Assembly: GCA_021776375.1 (NCBI GenBank)
Contig: JAJFGA010000055.1
Span: forward strand, 1 to 64,000
DNA length: 64,000 bases
Reading direction: 5' to 3'
DNA from: Hyphococcus sp.
GTDB taxonomy: Bacteria; Pseudomonadota; Alphaproteobacteria; Caulobacterales; Parvularculaceae
Position 1 is the first letter of the stretch. Each line of letters opens with the position of its first letter. Shown here piece after piece: positions 17,499-26,863 of this stretch. The position numbers and the translations under genes were made by a program. Below the pieces are notes generated by a model, which worked only from the letters and a program-made list of their open reading frames with translations, made no database searches and was not told where the DNA came from.

Positions 17499-19012
17499 TT
17501 CCTGAGCTGTTCTCTCTCCTGCTCCTCCAGGACAAACTTCACGGCAAGAAGACCGTATATTGCCAACGCCACGATCGCGAAGCCGATACGGAATTGGCTG
17601 CCTGTCAGCCAGGGTTGGCAAGCCGCCGCAAGGGCCGCGACAAAAATGGCAACGGACAGGGGGCGAAGTCGGGGAAGGGCGTGTGTGTGGACCTTCAACA
17701 GCCAGGCCGCTTCGGCGACCATGAGACCGTGGACCAGCAACGCCGCCAACAAAGTCGCCATCGCGGCGCCCGACAGACCGTAAATTGGAATGAGCCAGAG
17801 GTTCAGGCCCAAATTCGCCGCTGCGGCAACGATGCTGTTGAACAGGTTCCAGCCGACATGACCGGTCATGACGATCAGATTGCCCGACAGGCCAACGGCG
17901 CATGTCAGAATGGGCAAGGCCAGCAGGAAAAAGACGAATTGGTTGTCCCTCGCAAAGGCGGGGTCAAACAGGCCGAACAGCTCGCCGCGCAATATGCCGA
18001 CAACGATCGCCACTGGAAGGACCGCCGACAGCGCCAGGCGTGACAAGCGCCCATAGATCTGTTGAATCTCAGCAGTCCTCTGGTCGGCATGGTAGCGCGA
18101 AATCACAGGTCCGAAGCTGTGTGCAAAGGCAACTTTGATACTGCGCAGATTCGTAGCGATCTGCACGCCCGCAGCATAAAAGGCGATCTGCGACGACGCC
18201 ACTCCAAGGGTTCCCAGCATCAAAATATCGAGCTTCGTGGCGAAGTAGTTGAAGGTCATGTTTAGGTTCTGGGGCAGACTGAAGCGCAGCAAACTTCTGT
18301 GCCAGCGGGGTCGTGCTATTGCACTGATCAGAAGTCTGGAACCGAACTGACGCATGAACACGAGCACGGCGACGGCTGCAGTGCCACCAGAGCTGGCAAG
18401 CCAAGCCCACGCCAGACCATTTTCCTGCTGATCCAGCCCATAAAACAGAATTGCAAACAGCAAGAGCAATCCGGGTTTCACGCCTCCAAGGATCAGCGCG
18501 TGCCACTTCATAACCATATGGGCGCGGGTCGCAGCGACGAGAATTTCGGCAAGCGCGAACAGCGGCACCGAAAGGGCCAGAATTGGCGCCCATTTGAGAA
18601 AGACCGGCCTGTTGGTGAAACTGGCGGCCCAGACATTTCCACCCAGCCGGACTGCAACGAATAAAATGATACCGATAGCCACGATCAGCCAGATTGCCGT
18701 TGAAAGCGCTCGAACCAGCTGCTCCTGCCCATCTTCGCCACGCCCAATGTCACGCGAAAAATACAGGACAATGCCATCGGACAGGCCCGATGAAGCAAAC
18801 TGTCGGCAGAGTTCGATCAGTGCGAAGGCGACGGCGAATTCCCCGACGCGGGTGGGCCCATAGAGGCGCGTGGCGGCGATCCAGAACATAAGAAAGGCGA
18901 GGCCTGCGACAATCCCCAACAGATTGACGAGCGCGCCGATCACAACTCGTTTTGCGCCAATCCTGCTGTTGGCTGCAACAATAGGCGTTTCGTCAGGGGA
19001 GGCGCCGGGCAT
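17468..19012 (-). CDS. Polysaccharide flippase (MOP superfamily, Wzx-like)
   Basis: A 514-residue integral membrane protein with about 12-14 hydrophobic segments, starting around residues 20-45 (VVIGALVNLLGIVAGLAFLMFW). The arrangement, with LYGPTRVGEFAVAFALIEL and paired helices, is that of oligosaccharide flippases that move undecaprenyl-linked repeat units across the inner membrane. Neighbours are glycosyltransferases and an amidotransferase, which supports a capsule or exopolysaccharide role. No polymerase (Wzy) was recognised in the window. Confidence 0.88.
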   Translation of the reverse strand: MPGASPDETPIVAANSRIGAKRVVIGALVNLLGIVAGLAFLMFWIAATRLYGPTRVGEFAVAFALIELCRQFASSGLSDGIVLYFSRDIGRGEDGQEQLVRALSTAIWLIVAIGIILFVAVRLGGNVWAASFTNRPVFLKWAPILALSVPLFALAEILVAATRAHMVMKWHALILGGVKPGLLLLFAILFYGLDQQENGLAWAWLASSGGTAAVAVLVFMRQFGSRLLISAIARPRWHRSLLRFSLPQNLNMTFNYFATKLDILMLGTLGVASSQIAFYAAGVQIATNLRSIKVAFAHSFGPVISRYHADQRTAEIQQIYGRLSRLALSAVLPVAIVVGILRGELFGLFDPAFARDNQFVFFLLALPILTCAVGLSGNLIVMTGHVGWNLFNSIVAAAANLGLNLWLIPIYGLSGAAMATLLAALLVHGLMVAEAAWLLKVHTHALPRLRPLSVAIFVAALAAACQPWLTGSQFRIGFAIVALAIYGLLAVKFVLEEQEREQLRKWVGAFALRF

Positions 19013-19102
19013 GCGGCCCTTTTACCACAATGCTCCAGACCTGATAGCCACCCTCCCTCGCAGGCCGGTCATCTAGGACTGCCTCGGCCGTAAAGTGGCG
19101 CT

Positions 19103-21127
19103 TCAATTCTCCACTTCCTCAAGCCAAGCCTGGAACATTAGGACTGTCCACAAGCTCTGTGTGTGAGTGCGTTTACCGGCCAGATGTTCGTTCCAGAGAT
19201 GACGGATAGGGCCAGGCCGCAAATATCCCTGCTCACGTAATCTGCGTTCCTCCAGCAATGGTTCGGCCCATTCCCGTAATGGCCCGCGCAGCCACGCGCC
19301 GATCGGGATAGCAAAGCCCGCCTTAGGCCGATCAACCAATTCGCGCGGCAGGTGCTTGTAAAGCAGCTGGCGCAAGACCCATTTGCTCTGACTGCCACGA
19401 ATCTTCATGGATAGTGGCAGTCGCCAAGCCAGCTCGACAACACGGTGATCCAGGAAAGGCGCGCGCGTCTCCAGGCTGGTGGCCATTGCCGCCCGATCCA
19501 ACTTGCAGAGAATATCGTCGGGCAGATAAGTCATGCTGTCGCGGTACATCATGCGCAACTGGTCATCATTGGCGCCAAGGCCAGGAGTATCTCTGTCCAG
19601 CGGGCTAGCCGGTTCCCGCGCGGGATCGCCGTCGCGACCGAGCACAACATTCGCTGGATCCTGCCAGTGTGACATCATGTTCAAATAGAGATCGTCCATG
19701 CCGCGAACCGTCCGCAAACGAAATGCGAGTTCGTCTAACTTGTCGCCCACCCTCGCCGGATCACCCGCGGCAATAGCGGCCTTCAGTTGCGCACCCACTG
19801 CATCCCAAAGGGGGATTGGCGCCGCTGACAGGAATGTCCCCAGCGCCCGCCGCAATGGAAATGGCAAAAACGCTAGCCGACGCCAGACCTGCTTTACCCA
19901 TAAATAACGCCTGTACCCACCAAAGAGTTCATCACCAGCATCGCCTGAAAGCGCCACCGTGACGTGCTGGCGCGCCGCGCGGCACACCAGGTGCGTAGGA
20001 ATCTGGGAGGTATCGGCGAAGGGTTCATCATAAATTTGCGGCAATGCGGGGATCACCTCGCGCGCCATTTGCGCACTCACCCGCGTCTCATGGTGTTCAG
20101 TACCGAGATGGTTTGCCACCGCCAAAGCAAATGGCGCTTCATCAAAACCCGCTTCATCGAGACCAATGGTGAAAGTTTTGACCGGACGGATGGATTGGCG
20201 CTGCATCAACGCAACGATGGCTGAAGAATCAACGCCACCGGACAAGAAGGCCCCGAGCGGCACATCGGCCAGGGACTGCAAGCGCACCGCCTCACTCAGG
20301 CGGTCTTCCAGCAATCGCAAGGCTTCGGTCTCGTCGCGAATAGGATCGACGATTCCAGCCTCCACTTTCTCGGCCAGTGACCACCAGCGGCGAATGGACA
20401 AGCCGCCAAAGGAGCCTCCGAGCTGAAGCGGTTGCGCAGGAGCATTGGAAGGGGGCGTCCCCTTTATGGTGAGCAGACAGCCGGGTTCCAGCTTGAACAG
20501 CCCTTCGTAGATCGTCCGCGGCGCGGACACGTAGCTGAAGCGCATATATTGAGCCAGAGCCTCGCGGCAGACAGGCGCATCATAGCCCGGATAAGCCCTT
20601 ATCGCCTTGAGCTCGGAGCCGAACAGGAATGCCCGGTCTTTCCCCTTGCCGCCCCACCCGTAATAGAGAGGCTTTTCGCCAAAACGGTCACGGGCAAGCG
20701 TCAGTGTACGGAATTTCTTGTCCCACAAAGCGATGGCGAACATGCCCACGCTGCGTTGCAACGCTGCCTCCACACCCCATTGCTCGAAGGCGGCGAGCAA
20801 TGTTTCCGTGTCCGATTGCCCGCGCCAGACTATCGCCGCGCCAGACGCAGCCAACTCCTGCCGCAGCTCCAGATGGTTGTAGATCTCACCGTTGAAGGCA
20901 ATGATGAAGCGCCCGCTGGCTGATTGCATGGGCTGGCGCCCGGCCTCGGACAGATCCAGGATGGATAGTCGGCGGTGGCCCAGCGCGATGCCTGCAGCAT
21001 TGTCGGTCCAAATGCCGGCATCGTCGGGGCCGCGATGCTCAACAGCCCGGACAATGGCTCGCACCGCGGCTTCCATCTCATCGGCGCCACCCGATCGAAT
21101 GGCCTGTATTCCCGCAATTCCGCACAT
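19103..21127 (-). CDS. asnB: Asparagine synthase-type glutamine amidotransferase (polysaccharide-associated)
   Basis: A 674-residue two-domain enzyme. The N-terminus MCGIAGI gives the Ntn nucleophile Cys2 of a class II glutaminase with HRGPDD and FNGEIYN. The C-terminal synthetase half carries the PP-loop SGGVDSSA and SGDAGDELFGGY, with DRAAMATSLETRAPFLD. Biochemically it makes amides from carboxylates using glutamine and ATP. In polysaccharide clusters such enzymes are thought to amidate a uronic acid or peptide substituent rather than make free asparagine. It lies between the glycosyltransferase and flippase genes. Confidence 0.92.
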   Translation of the reverse strand: MCGIAGIQAIRSGGADEMEAAVRAIVRAVEHRGPDDAGIWTDNAAGIALGHRRLSILDLSEAGRQPMQSASGRFIIAFNGEIYNHLELRQELAASGAAIVWRGQSDTETLLAAFEQWGVEAALQRSVGMFAIALWDKKFRTLTLARDRFGEKPLYYGWGGKGKDRAFLFGSELKAIRAYPGYDAPVCREALAQYMRFSYVSAPRTIYEGLFKLEPGCLLTIKGTPPSNAPAQPLQLGGSFGGLSIRRWWSLAEKVEAGIVDPIRDETEALRLLEDRLSEAVRLQSLADVPLGAFLSGGVDSSAIVALMQRQSIRPVKTFTIGLDEAGFDEAPFALAVANHLGTEHHETRVSAQMAREVIPALPQIYDEPFADTSQIPTHLVCRAARQHVTVALSGDAGDELFGGYRRYLWVKQVWRRLAFLPFPLRRALGTFLSAAPIPLWDAVGAQLKAAIAAGDPARVGDKLDELAFRLRTVRGMDDLYLNMMSHWQDPANVVLGRDGDPAREPASPLDRDTPGLGANDDQLRMMYRDSMTYLPDDILCKLDRAAMATSLETRAPFLDHRVVELAWRLPLSMKIRGSQSKWVLRQLLYKHLPRELVDRPKAGFAIPIGAWLRGPLREWAEPLLEERRLREQGYLRPGPIRHLWNEHLAGKRTHTQSLWTVLMFQAWLEEVEN

Positions 21128-21173
21128 GCTGTTCTCTTATGACTTTCAGCAACCTATGCGCCGGCTGTCTGGT

Positions 21174-22400
21174 TCATGCTGACATGGCCGAAGCATAAAT
21201 CTGCTCAAGCCTATCGGTTATCCTGCCCAGATCAAATCTCTCTCTAGAAGTAAGGCGGGCCCGCTCTCCCATCAGACGAGCATTTGTTGCGTCGGCAGCC
21301 AGCTTCGCCGTCTCGTCGGCAAGGGCCCGAACATCACCCTCCGGAACAACCACTCCGGTCTCGCCACCGTCAAGGACCTCGTCGACTCCGGGATGGCCGA
21401 AGGCCAAAGCGGGCAAACCAGCCGACTGTGTTTCTTTGAGGATATTGGGCACGCCCTCTGTTCTTCCGTCCTCCAGGCTCAGCGTTGTGAACCAATGCAG
21501 GTCACATTCGGCAAGGGCCTTCATCACTCGGGCGTGTGAGGTTGCTCCATACCATGTCACGTGGCCGCCAATACCAAGCCTGTTCGCCCTTGCCTGCAAC
21601 CGCACACGTTCCGGACCGTCACCGAATATTTCATACCGAGCCTTGGGAAAGCGGTCGAGCAGCAACCGAAACGCCTCAAGCCCCAGGTGGACGCCCTTGT
21701 ACTTCTCAAGTCGGCAAGCCGAAATGATACGCGGAAATTCACCCTCTCCCCACCCATCAAGAGAGCGGACGGGAACCTTCGACATGGGTATGCCCGAGGG
21801 CAGTGGGCGAATTTTCTCAGCGGGGCAACCGAGCGACAAAAGAGTCTCCTTCCAACGCCGGGCTACAGGCATACAGAAAGCGGATTCGCGAAAGACAGAC
21901 TTATAGACCGATGGCCGCGCATGCCTGACATATTTGCTGAGATCGTTTCCGCGAAAAGACGTGACAAGCGGCGCCTTGAGCCGGTCCAACTCCCGAAGCA
22001 TCACGCATTGGCGCGCCACGTTTCCGAACTGCGCATGCGCGACATCAAATTCCAGGCGCTCGCCCTTTATAGCGTCCAATCGGAATAAGTTGCGCAAGCT
22101 CACAGCCTCAGTTCCATCTCGCACCATGTTCAGACACCGCAAGCTCTCTCGTATGGGCAAGCCTGCAAACAGATCAGGCAGTAACGCGAGCCGTGCAAGG
22201 TTGCCGCGAGGCATGCGCCCGATATGCGCGCGCGCTTCATCCAGCAATCGTTCCGAGCCTGGCTGTATATTCGCTTCAACGGGATCGGAAAGCGCGAACA
22301 AATGAACGTCATGTCCGCGATCAAGCAGCGCAAGCACCTGATTGAGCAGGAAGACCTCGGATAACTTCGGGAAATAAGTGACGAAAAAGGCTATCCGCAA
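21174..22400 (-). CDS. Glycosyltransferase, GT4-type
   Basis: A GT-B glycosyltransferase of 408 residues. The TTG at 22400 is preferred because GGAGG lies four bases before it and the protein then begins LRIAFFVTYFPKLSE as family members do. The frame is open to an ATG at 22445 that lacks a site. The nucleotide-binding part includes IISACRLEKYKGVHLGLEAF and GDGPERVRL; the C-terminal region has EGVPNILKETQSAGLPALAF with the conserved E-x7-E glutamates. It resembles transferases of colanic-acid-type clusters. It is the most upstream of the four polysaccharide genes. Confidence 0.87.
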   Translation of the reverse strand: MRIAFFVTYFPKLSEVFLLNQVLALLDRGHDVHLFALSDPVEANIQPGSERLLDEARAHIGRMPRGNLARLALLPDLFAGLPIRESLRCLNMVRDGTEAVSLRNLFRLDAIKGERLEFDVAHAQFGNVARQCVMLRELDRLKAPLVTSFRGNDLSKYVRHARPSVYKSVFRESAFCMPVARRWKETLLSLGCPAEKIRPLPSGIPMSKVPVRSLDGWGEGEFPRIISACRLEKYKGVHLGLEAFRLLLDRFPKARYEIFGDGPERVRLQARANRLGIGGHVTWYGATSHARVMKALAECDLHWFTTLSLEDGRTEGVPNILKETQSAGLPALAFGHPGVDEVLDGGETGVVVPEGDVRALADETAKLAADATNARLMGERARLTSRERFDLGRITDRLEQIYASAMSA

Positions 22401-22511
22401 GAGACCTCCGAAATTTGAGGCGAGCAATCGGAACGCATAAAACAAGGGCTGGCATTGTTCCAGAACCGGAGACTATGGTGCTGTCAGCCAAACCGCAACT
22501 AGGGTGTGGAC

Positions 22512-22788
22512 TCATTTGATCCGACATCTGATAGCGAACAAATGTAGCATGGACAGGAGGTTCCGGCCAAGTTTTTCAAACCTTGTCGCCCGCCTGCACA
22601 TGTCTTTCATTTTGCAAAAAAACCTCGACGATGTTGCGTTGCGTGTAAAGTTTGGGGTCGTGCGAGATTGGCCTGCAGGCATTGCTCTTCGATGGAATGA
22701 CAGCAAGTGCGCCCTCATCAACGATTTGGCGCCTGATCTGAGCGCTGCCGTAAGCTTTGTCCGCAACGATAGCTAGCTGCGGGCAGTT
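22512..22788 (-). pseudogene. IS5-family transposase C-terminal remnant (frameshifted)
   Basis: One frame reads LAIVADKAYGSAQIRRQIVDEG and AVIPSKSNA, the last catalytic segment of IS5-family DDE transposases. After a frameshift near 22620 another frame continues as KMKDMCRRATRFEKLGRN and LLSMLHLFAIRCRIK to the stop. Everything upstream is missing. A diverged copy of the last 23 codons occurs at 45638-45709. The remnant separates the polysaccharide genes from the radical SAM gene and shows the junction has been open to insertion. The remaining 22401-22870 bases hold nothing else I can see. Confidence 0.8.
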
Positions 22789-22870
22789 TTACACTCTCCC
22801 CAGAGAAGGTTAAATCTGTCCCATGATCGCTGACGAGTTATACCACATTGCCAATACCCGCTTGCAAACA

Positions 22871-24430
22871 CTATTGCGCGGCCAGACCAGCGTTTGCCGA
22901 TTTTTTTAGATAAGCGTTCTGATCGTGTTCGAGGGCGCCGCGCGGCAAATGCTCCCAGAAGGAACCCAGTTCCTCCCTCACGCGATCACCATAAAATTGT
23001 GGAATCGTTTCTGTTTCGCGTTCAAAGAAGGCGCGGAGCGGCTTGTCGGTTTCAAGGCGATCGCGCAGCATAGAGTGGTATTTTATGCGCCCAAATCCCT
23101 CCGATGAAACAGCGCGCACAGCGTTCATCCATTTGGGCGTCCAGCCCGACGTAGCGCCCGCGCGCCGAACGATTGACTTCATGCTGAAGGAATATTTTGT
23201 CAAATCCACTAGCCGACTGTAAAACTCCGGCCAGCTATAGTGCAAGGGTTTAACATTCATGGCCTGATTGTTATTGAGAAAATGAAACGGAAACCTTAGC
23301 ACCCGATCCGCTTTTTGCAGCTCAAGATTGAGCGGCGCCGCCCGACCAAAGGCGGAGAACAAGGAATAAGCCGGGAAAGCACCAGGCGTACGGTCTAAAA
23401 ATTCTTTCGTTAGTTCAAACGGCTCGGGACCTTGATCGCAATCAAGCCCCATCACGAAATTTGTTTGTACGTAGGGTATGTGGCGCATGATCATGTTAAC
23501 ATGATCTGAGATCTGGCGCATCTTATCCGCGGCGCGCTTTGCCCCTGTTTTTGATTTCGCGCCCATGTCATACCAAGACTCGATGCCTGGCAACACAGCC
23601 TCAAACCCAGCGGCGGCAAGCCTGCTGCACCGCTCTTCCGACAATAGAGACAAGCTGCTTTCCGCCACAAATCGCATACGTCGTTCCGGATCGGCGCGTT
23701 CGATGACCGATAAAATCTCGTCAAACCGCACACCAAAATTTGGATCATGCCAGCCGACTACCGGGCGGCGAAACTTGGACAATATGAATTTCAGATCTTC
23801 CCGTATGAGGTCGAAGTCCAGCGGCTGATATTTAATCTCAGAATCGATACAGAAGCTGCAAGTGTAAGGACAACCCAGGCTCGCAATCATCGGGATCATT
23901 TTGAAATTGGTCAGCGTTTTCGCAAGCGTTGCTGAAATGAATTTCCAGCGTTCGCGCACGCCTGGTAGCTGTATTGGTTGCGTGCGGGCCGAAATATACC
24001 ACCCTTTCGACTGATGCGGCGCACAATCTGCCAAGACATCGTTGATGACGGTCTCATCTGTTAAGCCGAGAATATAGTCAAAATACTGGTGGGCATCTTC
24101 CGGGTAACATCGCGCATGAGGGCCGCCCAGCACGGTTACAACGCCGCGCTTTCGAAAGAAATTGCTCACTGCGTATGCAAGTTGAGCGCTTTGGGTAAAG
24201 GCCCCGATGAATATGATATCCATATCGTCCGGGAAATCAGTAGCGAGGCTTTCAACACCTGTATAACAGATGAATGTGACGTCGTGACCAGCCGCCTCGC
24301 ACCACACCCCGATGGCTTGCGGCATGATGCTGGCGAGGTTGCCATTCATGATGCGCCCATAGAGCGATGGGTTCGGACTTCGCGTCACAATATCGAGAAT
24401 TCCGATCCGCAGTTTCTTAGCGCCCGCCAT
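22871..24430 (-). CDS. B12-binding-domain radical SAM protein
   Basis: A 519-residue protein. Residues about 7-150 form a Rossmann-like cobalamin-binding domain (VWCEAAGHDVTFI, GGPHARCYPED), and the radical SAM core starts at GCPYTCSFCID with the CxxxCxxC cluster motif. Enzymes of this architecture methylate or rearrange unactivated carbon, often in lipid, hopanoid or natural-product pathways. It lies between the polysaccharide block (beyond the IS remnant) and the divergently transcribed inositol-phosphate synthase. A role in modifying an inositol-containing or other lipid head group is conceivable, but the substrate is unknown. Confidence 0.88.
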   Translation of the reverse strand: MAGAKKLRIGILDIVTRSPNPSLYGRIMNGNLASIMPQAIGVWCEAAGHDVTFICYTGVESLATDFPDDMDIIFIGAFTQSAQLAYAVSNFFRKRGVVTVLGGPHARCYPEDAHQYFDYILGLTDETVINDVLADCAPHQSKGWYISARTQPIQLPGVRERWKFISATLAKTLTNFKMIPMIASLGCPYTCSFCIDSEIKYQPLDFDLIREDLKFILSKFRRPVVGWHDPNFGVRFDEILSVIERADPERRMRFVAESSLSLLSEERCSRLAAAGFEAVLPGIESWYDMGAKSKTGAKRAADKMRQISDHVNMIMRHIPYVQTNFVMGLDCDQGPEPFELTKEFLDRTPGAFPAYSLFSAFGRAAPLNLELQKADRVLRFPFHFLNNNQAMNVKPLHYSWPEFYSRLVDLTKYSFSMKSIVRRAGATSGWTPKWMNAVRAVSSEGFGRIKYHSMLRDRLETDKPLRAFFERETETIPQFYGDRVREELGSFWEHLPRGALEHDQNAYLKKSANAGLAAQ

Positions 24431-25027
24431 TCATCGTGCTCCCCATCGTCAGTCAATCCGCGGTTCCAGGAACTGATCAGCTGAACGCAACACGCAGGCC
24501 AGCCAGGAATAGTTAAGCTCTCAGCCTACCAAACCTGCCGTCTTTCGCATAACGAAACTAGCAGAATGGATCCACTATGGACTTCCGGGTACAGATCAAT
24601 TGACCTTTCCCGCGCCCGAAGAATGCACTCAACTGACGTTAAGTCCACGGCAAAAATACGACTCTGCTATCGTGAATCAGCGCCCGCCATTATGTGTTTT
24701 CTTGGCCAATCGCGTCTACGAAGTTAGTATCAAGGGTGGAAAAACCTACACTTGTCAACGTACTATGCCTGGGAATTGAGCAGAAAGAGCTACATGCATG
24801 GATTTGAGCATCAGTCTGAGAGGGATTTTACCCACAAAACATGAAAACAGATAGAAGGGTCGATCCGCAAGAAAAAGTGAGGTCGAGCAACAAAGTCTAA
24901 CATTGCATTGCCGCCGTTCTTTTGCACAAATGGCGCATAATTCACCGGCGCAGGATTGCATACAAACCAACTCGCCGTAAGGCGAAGCCGCCTTGTTCCT
25001 TCACAATCACACGGGGGATTGTTTAAA
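24431..25027 (+). other. Intergenic region between radical SAM gene and inositol-phosphate synthase
   Basis: These 597 bases separate divergent genes and must contain both promoters. Open frames here are short and unlike proteins. A CACGGGGGATT stretch about 10 bases before the 25028 start may serve as ribosome site. I see no palindrome, hairpin with T-run, or repeat worth calling. Confidence 0.3.
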
Positions 25028-26137
25028 ATGGCAGAAGTCAAAATTGCAATAGTAGGCGTCGGCAATTGCGCCAGCTCCCTCGTGCAGGGGATACATTACT
25101 ACGCGGATGGTAACCCGGATGAAGTCTGTGGACTGATGCACTGGATTATCGGCGGCTATACGCCCGGTGATGTCAAAGTTGTTGCTGCATTTGACATTGA
25201 TGAGCGCAAGGTCGGTCGTGATGTGAACGAAGCCATTTTCGCCGAGCCTAATTGCACAACCATTTTTCATCGAGATATTCCACATATGGGCGTTGATGTT
25301 TCGATGTCGCCGATTATGGATGGCTTCGCTGAGCATATGTTGGACTATCCGGAAAATCGACGCTTCAAGCCGATTGAAAACGAGGAACCGAGCAAAGCTG
25401 ACATCATTAACACACTCGTGGAATCAAAAGCAGATGTGCTTTTGAACTACCTGCCGGTCGGATCAGAACGCGCCAGCCGCTTTTACGCCGAATGCGCGCT
25501 TGAGGCCGGCGTTGCATTCATCAACAACATGCCGACTTTTATTGCGAGCGACCCTCAGTGGGCGAAACGATTTGAAGAGCGCGGGTTGCCGATTATTGGC
25601 GACGACATCAAATCACAGTTCGGCGCAACAATTTCCCATCGGGTTTTATCCGACCTGCTGAAGAAACGCGGCGTCAAGCTTGACCGCACCTATCAGTTGA
25701 ATTTCGGCGGCAACACCGATTTTCTCAATATGCTGGATCATCACCGCATCAAAACCAAAAAGCGCTCCAAAACAGAAGCGGTTCAGTCCGCTGTTGCAAA
25801 GCGACTGGACAATGAGGACATGCATATCGGGCCAAGTGATTATGTCGCCTGGCAAAAAGACAATAAAGTCGCCTTTATTCGCCTCGAAGGCCGCCTTTTC
25901 GGCGATGTGCCGATGAATATGGAGATCCGGCTTTCCGTTGAAGATTCTCCCAATTCCGCTGGCGTCGCGATCGATTCCATTCGGTGTTGCAAACTGGCGC
26001 TAGATCGCGGCGAAGTTGGCGTCTTATCGGCCCCATCCGCCTATTTCTGTAAGCACCCGCCACAGCAAATGACCGATGACGAAGCGTTTTCACAAACCGA
26101 ACAATTTATCGCCGGATGCAACGGGAACGATCTTTGA
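25028..26137 (+). CDS. ino1: myo-Inositol-1-phosphate synthase
   Basis: A 369-residue NAD-dependent synthase converting glucose 6-phosphate to inositol 1-phosphate. The start at ATG 25028 gives the N-terminal Rossmann motif VGVGNCASSLVQG. Internal signatures include VLLNYLPVGSERASRFYAEC, FINNMPTFIASDP, and GDDIKSQFGATISHR with the conserved catalytic lysine, followed by NFGGNTDFLNM. This shorter prokaryotic or archaeal-type form is expected where inositol is used for lipids or solutes. It overlaps the next gene by 22 bases, so synthase and cytidylyltransferase are coupled. Confidence 0.95.
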   Translation: MAEVKIAIVGVGNCASSLVQGIHYYADGNPDEVCGLMHWIIGGYTPGDVKVVAAFDIDERKVGRDVNEAIFAEPNCTTIFHRDIPHMGVDVSMSPIMDGFAEHMLDYPENRRFKPIENEEPSKADIINTLVESKADVLLNYLPVGSERASRFYAECALEAGVAFINNMPTFIASDPQWAKRFEERGLPIIGDDIKSQFGATISHRVLSDLLKKRGVKLDRTYQLNFGGNTDFLNMLDHHRIKTKKRSKTEAVQSAVAKRLDNEDMHIGPSDYVAWQKDNKVAFIRLEGRLFGDVPMNMEIRLSVEDSPNSAGVAIDSIRCCKLALDRGEVGVLSAPSAYFCKHPPQQMTDDEAFSQTEQFIAGCNGNDL

Positions 26138-26856
26138 AAGGCGTTATCATCGCCGCCGGTGAAGGTAGCCGGCTGCGCGGTGTAAGTTTGATCAAACCGC
26201 TCGCCGAAATTGAAGGCGCACCCCTGCTCGAACATGTGGCGCGCAGGGCAGTCGCAGGCGGGATTAGCGAGCTTATCATCATCACCGGCTATGAGGCGGC
26301 AAAGGTGGAAGCTTTCACCGCTACCTTGAGGGATAAACTAGCGCTGCCGGTCTCTTCTATACGCAATGACAACTGGCGCGAGGGCAATGGCGGGTCAGTG
26401 TTCGCCGCGCGCAAAGCTGTGTCGGCGCCATTTGTGCTGATGATGGCTGACCATTTGCTCGATCCAGCAATCATTGCAGGCCTCACGCATTGTGAGCCTC
26501 CGGAAAACGGCTTGACGCTCGCTGTAGACCGAAACTTAGCGAACCCGCTTGTGGATCTCGACGACGTCACCTGCATATTTGAAAAAGATGGTTGCATTCG
26601 CCGTATCGGAAAGCATCTGGAAAACTACAATGCGTTCGATACCGGCGTTTTCTATTGCCAACCCGCTCTGTTTCAGGCGCTGCAATCGGCCGCTGAGCAA
26701 GGAGAACACGGACTAAGCGCGGGCGTTCAGCTTTTGGCTGATCGCGGCCGCGCGAACGTTTATGTGATCGGAGACAAGCTCTGGCTCGATGTTGATGACG
26801 AGAAGATGTTTGAACTCGCTCGCGAAGCACTGAGCGCGTCACCATTACAGAGTTGA
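26116..26856 (+). CDS. CTP:inositol-1-phosphate cytidylyltransferase-like nucleotidyltransferase
   Basis: A 246-residue nucleotidyltransferase. The N-terminal signature GVIIAAGEGSRLRG with KPLAEIEGAPLLEH binds the nucleotide, and VLMMADHLLDP is close to the MSDH motif of inositol-phosphate cytidylyltransferases. LWLDVDDEKMFELA ends the domain. It follows the inositol-1-phosphate synthase with overlapping frames, so the likely product is CDP-inositol, used by the CDP-alcohol phosphotransferases next door. A sugar-phosphate or phosphocholine substrate cannot be excluded from sequence alone. Confidence 0.82.
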   Translation: MQRERSLKGVIIAAGEGSRLRGVSLIKPLAEIEGAPLLEHVARRAVAGGISELIIITGYEAAKVEAFTATLRDKLALPVSSIRNDNWREGNGGSVFAARKAVSAPFVLMMADHLLDPAIIAGLTHCEPPENGLTLAVDRNLANPLVDLDDVTCIFEKDGCIRRIGKHLENYNAFDTGVFYCQPALFQALQSAAEQGEHGLSAGVQLLADRGRANVYVIGDKLWLDVDDEKMFELAREALSASPLQS

Positions 26857-26863
26857 TAGCCGC

